A stretch of DNA of 47,163 nt from Gracilaria vermiculophylla (taxonomy: Eukaryota; Rhodophyta; Florideophyceae; Gracilariales; Gracilariaceae). Positions 11,688 through 21,450 of this stretch are shown piece by piece (position 1 is the first letter of the stretch; each line of letters begins with the position of its first letter). The notes under the pieces were generated by a model. The model ran no database searches. It was not told where the DNA came from and was given only the letters and a program-made list of their open reading frames with translations. A program made the position numbers and the translations under genes. Location of the stretch: positions 482,717 through 529,879 of the forward strand of contig JAHNZQ020000004.1 of the NCBI GenBank assembly GCA_019155205.2, written 5' to 3'.

Positions 11688-13562
11688 ATGATGGCAAGCG
11701 GTACTATGGAACTAATACCGAACATTCCCTTCAGGGTCGTGCTCGCTAACCTCAAGGAGTCGTCGTTACGGCTCCCGAAAGGAATTGTCGTCGGACTGGC
11801 ACTACCCGCCTCTGAAGGACTGGCTCACCTTCCTCGATCGGAAGACCTTGCGGACCGCGATGCTATCGCCACCATGGAGGCGGAAGCGACTTACTCGGCT
11901 CCAGAGGAGGAACGTCCTGCCACCTGGCAGAGGAAGCTCCAAATTGGCGATGTATTCGAAGGGTATCGCCACAGGATAGTGGAGATGCTATCGGCCTTTG
12001 AGGACATGTGGTCTGGTCGTCTGGGTCAGGTCAGCCTGGCCACGCACAGGATCCAGCTCATACCGGATGCGAAACCGGTACATCAACTACCGAGGAGGGC
12101 CGGACCCCATGCGCGCGACTTTGAACGCGATGAGATCCACCGGATGCTAGAGAAGGGCATTATAAAGCCTTCTAATTCCAAATGGGCCTCCCCGGTGGTG
12201 TTTGTCAAAAAGAAGAATGGCTCCCTAAGGTTCTTTATTGACTACAGGCGCTTTAACAAGGTGACGGTACGCGATTCGAACCCGATACCCCATATGGATG
12301 AATGTATCGACTCCTTAGGCGATGCGTCCGTGTTCTCCACGCTGTATGCCAATAGCGGCTACTGGCAGATTGAGATGGACGACTCCGATAATGATAAGAC
12401 AACGTTCACCTCGCACTGTGGGATCTTCAGATTCCTAAGGATGCCATTTGGGTTGAACAATGCACCCGCTACGTTCCAACGAGCGGTGGACATTATCCTG
12501 TCAAAGAAGAAGTGGCAGTACGCCTTGGTGTATATCGATGACGTCATCATATACTACCGCAGCGTGGAGGAGCACTTCATTCATGTAAAGCACGTTCTCC
12601 AACTCCTAAAGGATGCTGGCCTCACCTTGAAGCTGGAGAAATGTTTCTTTTTCAAGTCGTGTGTGAACTACCTGGGGCACGTTGTGCTTCCGGGCCGCCT
12701 AGAGGTTCCCAGGAAAACTCAGGACGCCATCAAGGAAGCTCACCCTCCCACAAACCAGACAGAGCTCCGCTCCTTCCTTGGGTTGTCTAACGTCTTCCGG
12801 AGGTTTGAACCGAATTTATCCCGTATAGCGGCGCCTTTAAATCACCTCTTGGAGAAGGACAAGCCGACGCAATTGGCTATCTTGACGGACGAGGAGTTCA
12901 AAGCCTTTGACACCCTGAAGAGGAGATTGATAGAGCCCCCAATCTTGGTGCTTCCGAAGCGGCACGGCCGAATGGTGCTGGACACTGATGCCTGTAACCA
13001 TCAGGTCGGATGTGCCCTCCTACAGGAGCAACCGGAAGGTGGAATTCAACCCATTGGTTATTGGAGTCGCAGCCTCACCCCTACAGAACGGAATTATTAC
13101 ACCTCGGAGCGCGAATGTCTCGCCATCGTGAGGGCGGTTTTGCTTTTACGCCCTTAACTGGAAGGCGCGCGCTTCACCTTGACGACGGACCACGCACCAT
13201 TGAAGTGGGTACTGTCCTTGACGGATGCTTCCGGTCGCCTGTAAAGGTGGAGGTTACGCCTCCTGGAGTTCGAGTTGGACATCGTCCACCGCCGTGGCAT
13301 TAAACATCAGGCTGCGGACGCGTTCTCGCGAATCTCCACCGATGGGGAACATGAAACACCTTTGGAGGACAATATCCCGTGTCTGATTATCCAGGACGCC
13401 GACGGGAAAGAAAAATCCGATGGAGAATGCTTGGAGTGCTGTAAACCTGGAAGAAAGTATAGTGGACTCCCTGAGGTAATGGCTCTTGTTGAGGAGGAGA
13501 AAGAAGTTCTCCCCATCACTGTGGCGGAGTTTCTGAAGGAACAGAGTACGGATGCGTACTGA
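11688..13562 (+). pseudogene. Reverse transcriptase and RNase H domains of Ty3/gypsy Pol
   Basis: RT motifs appear in order: the basic VKKKNGSLRFFIDYRRFN segment, motif A around STLYANSGYWQI, the FRFLRMPFGLNNAPATFQ segment and the catalytic YIDD box (VYIDDVIIYY, about 12529-12558). In motif A the expected catalytic Asp (STLD) is Tyr, so polymerase activity is lost. RNase H follows with LDTDAC, SERECLA, TTDHAPL and HQAADAFSR, which supply its acidic residues. Nonsense codons at 13155-13157, 13242-13244 and 13560-13562 interrupt the same reading frame. These enzymes would copy the element RNA into DNA in cytoplasmic particles. Confidence 0.9.
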
Positions 13563-14766
13563 AAGGAGTGCCTCGCTACTGTGGAGAGTTTTACATCGTC
13601 ATTAGACGTCGACCGAGACGGCGTGCTTGTACGCCGCGCCCCCCTAGATGGAGCTCTCCAAAAGGTGGTTCCGACAAAGCTACGGGCGAGAGTGTTGTAT
13701 CTCTCGCACAACCCTCGCCTCGCCGGGCCCCTCGGTGGATCTCGGATGTATTTCACCATGCGGAGGGAGTTCTATTGGGCGAAAATAGCTTATGACGCCT
13801 TCCAAACGGTGGCTGATTGCTATTCCTGTGCTGCCGCTAGTGGAAGTATACGGAAACACCGGACGCCGCTCACGCTGTTCCCACCTTCAGCACCGTTGGA
13901 GTTTTTGGCCATGGACATCTTGGGTCCTCTCCCCAAGACGGAGCGAGGGCACTGATTTATCCTCCTGATCACGGATAGTTTTTCCAAGATCACGCGTGCC
14001 ATCCCCCTCCGGAGCACTACTGCAGCAGTGATTGCCGGCGCCTTTCTGGAGCATTGGGTTTACCCCTACGAGATACCGTTGTACCTCCTCACGGAAAATG
14101 GCCTCCAGTTTGCGGCGAAACTCTTTAGCGCCGTTTCCGGAATGCTGCGGATGAAACAGTTGTGTACAACTGCCTATCACCCCCAGACAAACGGACAGGC
14201 GGAAAGGTTTAACAAAAACATCGCCTCGAGGCTGAAGCACTACGTCGTGGACCACCAGAAGGATTGGGACGCATGTATGGAACGCCTCATGTATGCATAC
14301 AACCTATAGGTGCACCGCTCCACGGGGACCGCTCCTTTTAATTTGGTGCTCTCGCGCATACCGGCAAGTGCCGTCATCGCGGCACGCGCCACGGCGCACC
14401 CGGCGGATGGGCCACAGACGCCAACAGCGGCGCAAGACAAACGCTCCATCCTAATGCAATATGAGAACGCACTCTCCAATCGCGAAGGAGAGACTCAACG
14501 CCTCGCAGAGGAGGTACAAACAGGACTTCAACCGAAAGGTTATGGAAGGCCCTCACCTGAAGGAAGGCGACGAGGTTTTCATCGACAAACCCGGGGAAAC
14601 CTCCGATGAACCGCCAGACGTCACGCGCAAGTTAGCGCCGACCACCTCAGGGCCCTTCAGAGTCCTGTCCACCTACAGGGATACTGTCGCCATTGAGGTG
14701 AACGGGCTCAGGGATGTCGTCTCCCGTGATAGGGTGACGAAAGTCCCAACGCCCAGCCTCTCATGA
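13563..14766 (+). pseudogene. Integrase domain of Ty3/gypsy Pol
   Basis: The zinc-binding HHCC region is near 13700-13835. The first His is present (LSHNPRLAG), the second is replaced by Pro (GPLGG, where relatives have G-H-L-G), and both Cys remain (DCYSCA). The catalytic core follows: FLAMDILGPLPKTERGH with the first Asp, LTENGLQF where the second Asp is Glu, and AYHPQTNGQAERFNK with the final Glu. In-frame stops occur at 13953-13955, 14307-14309 and 14764-14766, and there is a frameshift near 14480. Integrase inserts the cDNA into chromosomes. This copy has lost that ability. Confidence 0.85.
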
Positions 14767-15099
14767 ATGCCCGTCACCCCACCTCAGGGACAACGCGCGA
14801 AGATTCCTCATCCGACCACCTCAGGCGCGACGACACCACGGGATACTGGGAACCGCATCACCACTCTCGGTGAACCATTACTGGAGGTTCCCGATGCCAT
14901 CCTGGCCCCTGAAGGTGACATCCTCTATGCAGTGGACCATATCCTATCCCATCGACAAACCCCTGCAGGAGTACTGTACCGCGTCCGCTGGTATTGGTAC
15001 ACCTCGAAGGACGACACGGAAAAACCTCCGGAACACATCCCGGAGAACTTCCTTAGGCGATACCACGCCAATCTGGTGCCAAAACGCCTCTCCACATAG
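14767..15099 (+). pseudogene. Chromodomain-like C-terminal tail of Ty3/gypsy Pol
   Basis: After a Pro/Thr-rich linker the sequence reads ILYAVDHILSHRQ, VLYRVRWYWYTS and a C-terminal ENFLRRYHANLVPKR. This is the strand-strand-helix layout of a chromodomain, although the E-x-x-W-E-P motif is weak. It resembles in layout but not in sequence the tail at 2-259. The stop at 15097-15099 is followed 12 bases later by the polypurine tract, as expected for the end of pol. Confidence 0.65.
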
Positions 15100-15111
15100 G
15101 CGCTTTCGTTT

Positions 15112-15128
15112 AGAAAAGGGGGAGGGGG
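15112..15128 (+). other. Polypurine tract
   Basis: AGAAAAGGGGGAGGGGG lies just after the pol stop. In LTR elements this purine run primes plus-strand DNA synthesis and marks the left border of the 3' LTR. Here the sequence that follows does not match the start of the 5' LTR. Confidence 0.65.
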
Positions 15129-15427
15129 CCCCCGACCGGAGTGTTTTTCGCCTACGCAGTCTATCTCCTATCTGGAGTTCTCTTTTTCGCCTCCAGGGTG
15201 CCCTTGCTCGCTTTCCGCATGCTACCACGGCGGCACTTTATGTCGCTGAGCACGCGGGCACGGCCTAGTCATATTGAAACTACCATTCACGGAGCTTCGG
15301 CTGCAACGGAAGGATCTTTTACGTCACCGCTACAAGGAAGTAGCTCCCATTGCAAGGGTCCTTTTACCTACAGGTCACCGAATCGTGTGAAATACTCCGC
15401 TTTGAGGCGTGCTTTGGCCGTGAGCGC

Positions 15428-16057
15428 CTAGCTATCGAAGAACTCCGACAGGCTTTCCTTGAGGGCCGCCATCGAGGCTCTGTCCGCCCGGGCCTTGTGG
15501 AGCTCTAAGACCCAAGCACGCGCCTCGAGCAAAGCCTCTACAGGAGGAACCGGACCAGGACGGCCTGTCACAAGGCACGCCTGCAACGACTCCTGAAAGG
15601 CAGCCTCCAGAGCCCCAGAGGAGACTCCTCCCGACGGTGCACCCGATGCAGCCACCTCCGTTGACGGCACGACAACCGCCACGGAAGGAGCCACGGACGG
15701 CGGACCTGCTGGGACAGGGACTCCCCGACGGGATTCCGCGGGTTCCGCAGTGGAGGTCGGCAATGCCAAGGACGGAGTCAGTGACACTTGAGGTGACGGC
15801 GGTGAGGGAACTGGAACGCTCCGCAAGCGAGGCTGAGTAATCGGCGCAAGGACGCTCCGCAATCGGGGTTGCACCACTGGGGACGAAGGTACCGGGACGG
15901 AAACAGTCTCGTCCTCTTCCATAGGAGACACGGCGGCTACCACTGCTGGAGCACTCGGCACTGTGGCGGGCCGCGGAGTTATCACCTTAGGAGGTGCGCC
16001 CATATCCTGGGACGGAGCCGGTAACCGACGAGGCGTATCATGCGCCAGGCTTTCCAT
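15428..16057 (-). CDS. Antisense ORF (209 aa), Pro/Ala/Ser/Val-rich, in the 3' segment of the gypsy element
   Basis: ATG 16057 follows an in-frame stop closely, so the start is fixed. The frame is open for 209 codons although pol next to it is full of stops. The product begins MESLAHDTPRRLP, has a short acidic patch (MEEDE), an internal duplication (QPRLRSV twice) and long Pro/Val/Ser stretches, then a more ordered C-terminal part (LLEARAWVLELHKARADRAS) that could form helices. I recognise no family. Plant Tat-lineage gypsy elements are known to carry antisense ORFs between pol and the 3' LTR, and this has the same position and direction. High GC content can keep frames open by chance, so coding status is uncertain. 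Confidence 0.4.
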   Translation of the reverse strand: MESLAHDTPRRLPAPSQDMGAPPKVITPRPATVPSAPAVVAAVSPMEEDETVSVPVPSSPVVQPRLRSVLAPITQPRLRSVPVPSPPSPQVSLTPSLALPTSTAEPAESRRGVPVPAGPPSVAPSVAVVVPSTEVAASGAPSGGVSSGALEAAFQESLQACLVTGRPGPVPPVEALLEARAWVLELHKARADRASMAALKESLSEFFDS

Positions 16058-16167
16058 CAAGGGGTCTTAGTCGAGCATTCGGAGCCGTAGCACCTGAGGA
16101 ACCCGGGAAGGAGCCAGACGGGGAAAGAAAGGGTATGCTCGCCCGACATCGTCTCCATTAGGACTCC

Positions 16168-16778
16168 TCACAATAGGGTTGAACTTGTCTTCTCGTACAC
16201 CTCAGGACTCGAAGGAGACGTAGGCGCCGGAGTCGGAGAAGACGTGCCGAAGGTGTAGGAAGCTGAATGGAGGGCAACCAAACGCGTGGTTGCACCTGAG
16301 AAGAGAGATCTGACACCACTCGGGAAACGAGTCGAAGTTATATGCACCACCGCGGAGGGAGCCGTGTCAAGCCGCCATCGTGGAATTCGAGGCGAAGCCG
16401 GGCGACCGGAATCAGGCGCGTTATGGAGCACCATTGCGGGGCGCGTGCTCATATCCAACGGGGAACGACGGAGGTGCGGACGAGAGAATTATGAGTCCGG
16501 CACCTTCACGGAGATTGAATGAGCGGACGCGAAGAAGCGGGTGTTGCCAAATGAAGTAACCTCGAAAGAATCGAAGGAACTAGTGCCTCCAGGGGGTCAG
16601 TATCCTCTCGGGACTGACTCACGCTCCGTCCACGGAAGTTGCGCGCTTGCACCACGCACGGTACGCCGGAAGACGCGGACAATCGCTTTGACGACTGGCG
16701 CAGCAGCTCCAACGGGTGACACCAAGAAGGAGCAGACGCAGCCCAGCTAAGGAGGAGCAGAGCCCACAAACGGTGCAA
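16168..16778 (-). other. Two further antisense ORFs upstream of the 209-aa antisense frame
   Basis: Minus-strand frames at 16506-16778 (90 codons) and 16168-16458 (96 codons) precede the 209-aa frame in the same direction but in different frames. The second is again Ser/Pro/Thr-rich (SPTPAPTSPSSP). Together the three could be one broken antisense gene of roughly 450 codons reading away from the 3' end. No family is recognised. Confidence 0.3.
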
Positions 16779-16842
16779 GGGATGAAACGCGAGCCCGCGG
16801 CAATACGCCGCGCAGGAGTATGGAGAAAGTGAGGAACGCCTG

Positions 16843-16901
16843 AAAAACTCCTAACGGACGTTGTGCTTTACTACCTCGAGAGGAGGGCTGACAGTACCAC
16901 A
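16843..16901 (+). repeat. 3' LTR remnant (last 59 bp only)
   Basis: This matches 8472-8530 with three transitions and ends in ACCACA directly before the right GTGCT. The 495 bp that should precede it by comparison with the 5' LTR are absent. Confidence 0.85.
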
Positions 16902-17438
16902 GTGCTCTTATTTGCTCCCGATAGGGTAGTAATTTCTTGTGCGATTAATGCATCCTGTAGCATGCACGATTCCGTTGTATCTGAATGGAGCGGTGTCTAT
17001 GCCTAACGTGAACAGTGATATCAGAAAAACGGAGGACGGTGCGTCAATGACTCTGCGTTTTCAAGAGCAGAATATCCTTTTTTTATTGAGAGCGCACAGG
17101 ATGAGTCGCTTGCCAACAATGCTCATGATATTGTAATGATACAGCAAGCTATATCTGCGCGTCAGACTTTGGAAAGTGGTATGCATGCTTTCCAGGGATC
17201 ATTCCCTCGGATGAAGAACAGATCCATATACGAAGAAAGCAGTGAGCGACGCCTTGTTCCGTTCTGTACTGTTTATCTCTTCAAATTTCGAACACGCCTT
17301 GTGGGGATAAACCAGAATATGTCAACGTATATGCCTCATCCTAGTGCTGAAGCTAAAGTATTCATTCAAGAATTCATAAACTATTTTGATAAGAGAAACT
17401 GTAAATGGTTATGCCTCTTTATCACGAGGCTTACCTAA
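16902..17438 (+). pseudogene. PIF/Harbinger-like DDE_Tnp_4 transposase, 3' half
   Basis: It resumes the protein cut at 7976. FAPDRVVISCAINA and SMHDSVVSEW contain the second catalytic Asp, SAQDESLANNAHD follows, and MHAFQGSFPRMKNR carries the conserved core preceded by the Glu of LESG. NQNMSTYMPH closes the recognisable part. Frameshifts near 17010 and 17130 and a stop break it. The C-terminal end lies against the convergent SANT-like gene on the other strand. Confidence 0.85.
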
Positions 17439-18092
17439 ATCAGAACGATTACTCTTAGCAAACATGAAAATCATCATTTCCATCATTCGCTCATGCCACG
17501 CCGCATCCTCTCTCCTACTTTCCAAATCATCTTTACACTCCTGTTCCTTTCTCTCTAACTCTTCCCGACGCTGTTCCTCTCGTTTTCGCACGTCTTCTTC
17601 GCGCCTTTGTTGTTCCTTGACAAGTAAAAATTTTAACACGGAGGTTATGTCTTCTCCACAACTGTTCGGGTCACGATTACTTCCGCGACGTTGTACGATA
17701 GGGCCCAGGGTCACAGTGGAATTTGTGTTTGAAGCTTTCTGCGCATAAGAAGACGGGATTGATTCCGGCAAACGTGGAGTATCATCTGCAACAATTTCGT
17801 CATGACTTGAATTGGACTGATTCTGATCACGGCCCACAGAAGGAAAAGTATCCTCCAAAATTACTTCTGCGTTCTATCCAACGCCGATTTCTGCCAAGTT
17901 GTCCAGAACGGATCGTAGATGCTTAGGACGGCGTACATCATCGACCATTCGAGGATCTCTTGTAGGCATTTTTTTCCTGTAGAGTGTCGCAAACGTTTTT
18001 AGGAGACTATTAGACGTTCTCTCCTTTTTTGGATACTTTTGTTCATGTTTCGTCGCTAAAAGTTCCCATTCGTCCTTGCAGAGAGGTTGTTA
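17409..18092 (-). pseudogene. SANT/Myb-like DNA-binding partner protein of the PIF/Harbinger-like element
   Basis: The minus frame contains an N-terminal segment (CKDEWELLATKHEQKYP, later LLKTFATLYRKKMPTRDP) that fits the tryptophan and helix spacing of the SANT-like protein in Harbinger elements, where relatives read a K(K/Q)(I/M)PTGDP stretch. A stop near 17866 interrupts the frame. Then 149 codons follow (17409-17858), ending in a long Glu/Arg/Lys coiled coil (REEQRREELERKEQECKDDL). In this family the protein helps the transposase enter the nucleus and bind transposon ends. It is convergent with the transposase half at 16902. The N-terminus and start were not found. Confidence 0.65.
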
Positions 18093-19389
18093 CTATTCAA
18101 TAAGATTGAAAAGATGATCGATTCAATTTGAAATTCAATCTGATGCAGTTTTGTGTTTAATGTTACAAAAGGGAGTATAAAATGCACATTGTATATGTGA
18201 GGATCCTTTGGAGGTCATTGAAGAGTTTACTATTGGAGGTCAGAGGGGCAAGGGAAGGTTGGAGGGATATTAAGAATGTTCGCCAGCTCTGGTTTGGATT
18301 TTCTTGGAGGTGCCTCGACCACGACTTATATAGTGGCTCAGTCGCACCGACTAGCTTGCATTAGAAATTACACTAAAAAGGCGAGACACTCAATACTACC
18401 AATCATATTGTAACATGACATAAATGTACTAGCCACAATTCAATAATGCTTACAACAGCAAGGCACAACAAGGCATGACAGTTCCGTACACTCACGGGAC
18501 CATGACAATGCACAAATTCACTCAACCACCGTACACTCTCTGTATTCCGCCACCACTCGTGTCCATACAGCAATGTGTGTGTATAGTTACCATTACGAGG
18601 CACATTATACTGGACCATATCTGGTGTACATTAAGCTGAGTATGCAATGTGTACACCTGGAAACCATATGGTAGTCAACAACGTGCCGAATAGCACAGCT
18701 GCATGCGTGTACCACACAAAGTCAACATTAAACACAGCCCATGGTCCCCGGAACATTTAGTTGTCAGTGACAGCACAGGCACCTTATCCATCATTTACGG
18801 AGTGTTTTTGAACACATTCGGTGAAGGACTTTATTGTTGCAATATTCGCATTCTGTCATATGATATGTGAAGCATGTTTGCAAAATATACGATGCTCCAC
18901 GGTAGCATAGTTTTCAGAGACTCGTTGAAATAAGAAAAGATGAGCAAATGCATGTTTAACTGTGGAAAAACGTTGCTTAACCAAGTGAAAAAACTTTCAC
19001 GCGCCACATATGTGAGCGTTGATGGGCAAGGACCTTATCAATGGTTTCTTAGAAAAACGTGGGGGCTATATGGTGCTTCTTCTTGTCAAAAACGGGTTAA
19101 GTACAATATTTGATAAAGCCTCATGCATCTTTGGAAACATTTTTGAAAGCATTTCCGAAAATGCTGAGTACTCTACGTGTTTATAAAGTATTTTTAAGAA
19201 GGGTACGAGCTCTTCTTGTATTTTAGAGTCATTTATACTGTGTAGTTCATATGAGGTACAACTTTCCCAAAAAAGTTGTATTGAACTTTTTATCGTTTTG
19301 ACCGTCTAGCATTTACTATATCATTGCGATATGAGAGAGGAAGGGTGGCCGAGTCAGAACTTTGAAGAAATACACTCTACCAAATACCT
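18093..19389. other. No recognisable gene
   Basis: AT-rich sequence that should contain the right end of the Harbinger-like element and the left end of the PiggyBac relic. Neither border could be fixed. Short ORFs (60-71 codons) show no family features. Confidence 0.5.
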
Positions 19390-21450
19390 TGCCAATTCGG
19401 AGCCTTCTGCTTCTGCTCAAAATCCGAAAAATGCCCGAACAATTTGACCCTTGCCTCATCGCAGGCAACACCGTCTAGTGTCATGCCTCCCTTTGCATCT
19501 CAGTGGGGGAGTGTAAGCAACTGTTCTGGGTCATCTGGAAGTCAAAGATGCTTTTTGGGACAGTCATCGACGTCATTGTCGTTGAAAGTAACTGTCGTCG
19601 TCAGAAATCCGTCACTGTCGATTGGCTTATGCAGTCTCGTACTAGACGGGTGACGCTGACACTTGTCAATATTAAATGCGAAAACTCCTGCTGAGCTGTG
19701 CAAGTACCATCCTTTTCGATTAGCGCATCTCTGAAAGCTGAAAGTGCTGTGGAGGCCCAAGAAGGCATTGAGAACTCACCGTCGTCCGCTACGCCCACGG
19801 AGGACGAGAACATCGTGACTGACGGATATTGCGTGATTCATGACCACAAATGGAAGTTCGTAGAGGTGTCGTTCCCTCTCATTGACCCGATTCCGTCTAA
19901 AACGTGGAAGGTCATTGGTCAAGTCTGAGAGGTGCCAACATACAGCAATGCGCCACGTGATCTCTCTCCGTATGACGATTTCGTGTGCACGGTCAGCTTG
20001 ATGTATCTCTCTACAATTTTGAGATATTCCAATGACAATCTTGATGAGACTGCATTTCGCCTGGTCACGCCAGGATTTACACTCAAGTTCTTCGGTGTTC
20101 TGATCATGATGACCAAGTAAAAGATTGGAAATAGAAGAGACCTGCTGAGTACAGAACCTCTGAAAATATATGGGCCTGTGCCCAGTTTTTGTGGATTCAT
20201 GACACGCGCAAGACTTGAAACCATTCTGAGCAAAATCTGATTCGGTTCATTTGCCGAAAGGTCGGAGGTTTTCGAGTCTCAGTCGCGCTGGTCAGTGGTA
20301 AGTGGGGAGTTTTACGCTATTAATGCAAATCATGCTATGTATGTCAATCTGACAACATATGTGCTGATGAGAGTATGTCCAGATGGTATGACTTGGACAG
20401 TATCTGGAGCGATATAGGACTTCCACATTACGTCGCTTTTGATAGAAAGCCTGGTAGCGGGTGTGAAATCAGAACTGCAGCGTGCAGAATGAGGGGCATT
20501 ACGCAGCGACTGAAGATTGTCACTGGGTCAAAAAGCTCGCAGTTTCGTGCTTTTTAACATGAATGTAGCTCCTGTGCTGCAGCTATCCCAGGATTGGTCA
20601 TGCCGTGGCTTATGACCCTGATAGATATCTGTGGGGATTTGAGGTTTGCTTCTGTGTCTACTGCGCAGGCTCTCATGCGCTATAGAATGCGATTCATTGG
20701 TATGGTCAAGGGAGGTACTCGTCAGTGTCCGATGAAGATACTGTCAAAAAATGACTCTCTGCCAGTAGAGATCATCTGAATATGGTAAGCAAACTACGAG
20801 GTGACTGCATGAAGCTCAGTGCCGTGCTCTGGATGGACAGGCAGAGAATATACTTCATCCGTTCATGTTCGATAACCTCGCCTAGAGAGGTCATTGAAAG
20901 GTCGAGGTGGAAAAAGATGGCGATGTGACGAAGGAAGTGGTTTATTAGGTAGACATTCCGAAAATAGCCGTGGACTATTACGAGACTTATGGACAATTCG
21001 ACAGACATGATCGCAACAGACGGGATTGTCTAGATTTGGAGAAGGTATTTGAAGTCAAGTCTTAGTCACTCAGAGTTAACACAATTCTTTTGTACGTGTG
21101 CATTGTGGAGGCGTAGGTGGTGTAAACGCATTCCATGGATCTGCATGTCACCGTGTCTCAGGCTGTTTCTAATGCGAAATTAGAAGAGGGTCTGATTGAC
21201 AACATATACAGTCGCGTTGGTGTGCGCGGTCCGGATGTGCACGCCCCACCTGAAAAATATATGCACAAGGGGTGAAAGGAGTGGGTCTGCGCCTGGTGCC
21301 GACGAGGCACAAGCAAAAGTGAGCTGACGGGAGTCTGACAACAGCAGTCTACCAGTGACAGTGCCGTGTGTACTAGTTCATGTAGAAAATGAAGTTCATT
21401 TGCTCTGGATGCCGCGGTGAGCTAAATGACAATGTATTTCTATGCTACTC
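19390..21450 (+). pseudogene. PiggyBac-type (DDE_Tnp_1_7) transposase, heavily frameshifted
   Basis: Plus-frame pieces occur in transposase order. SFCGFMTRARLETILSKI (about 20187) is the helical stretch before the catalytic core, followed by FYAINANHAMYVN. Next is GLPHYVAFDRKPGSGCEI, where relatives read a K-I-x-R-K-P-x-G-V-G segment. CAAAIPGLVMPW and FASVSTAQALMRYRMRFIGMVK cover the middle of the core. FDRHDRNRRDCLDLEKVFEVK (about 20996) is the segment shared with 4890-5265. The end holds a Cys-rich part (VCAWCRRG, CTSSCRK, FICSGCRG), like the zinc-binding C-terminus that reads PiggyBac ends. Catalytic positions are partly lost and stops are frequent. The TTAA-flanked termini were not identified. 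Confidence 0.75.

Larger units (their letters stand above)
7977..16901 (+). mobile_element. Ty3/gypsy chromovirus-type LTR retrotransposon, 8925 bp, degenerate
   Basis: The element runs from TGTAGTAC to GTACCACA between two GTGCT copies. Order on the plus strand: 5' LTR, primer-binding site, gag, protease, reverse transcriptase, RNase H, integrase, chromodomain, polypurine tract, then an unusual 1.7-kb 3' segment with antisense ORFs and a 59-bp match to the end of the 5' LTR. The order RT-RNase H-integrase-chromodomain is diagnostic for Ty3/gypsy. It is visibly more GC-rich than the flanking DNA. Protease to early integrase lie in a single frame interrupted by nonsense codons, with frameshifts in gag and late integrase. 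It is defective but recent enough that its domains are easy to read. Confidence 0.92.

Noticed and set aside
8490..16522. Many 60-180 codon ORFs on both strands inside the gypsy element
   Set aside because: They overlap gag, protease, RT or integrase frames whose motifs are clear. High GC content keeps the other frames open. Only the 3' antisense ORFs, which overlap no known domain, were kept, at low confidence.
19245..19262. TTCATATGAGGTAC, half of the recurrent palindrome
   Set aside because: Only one arm matches, and neither the ATAGACACTAG motif nor the outer flank is nearby; likely chance.
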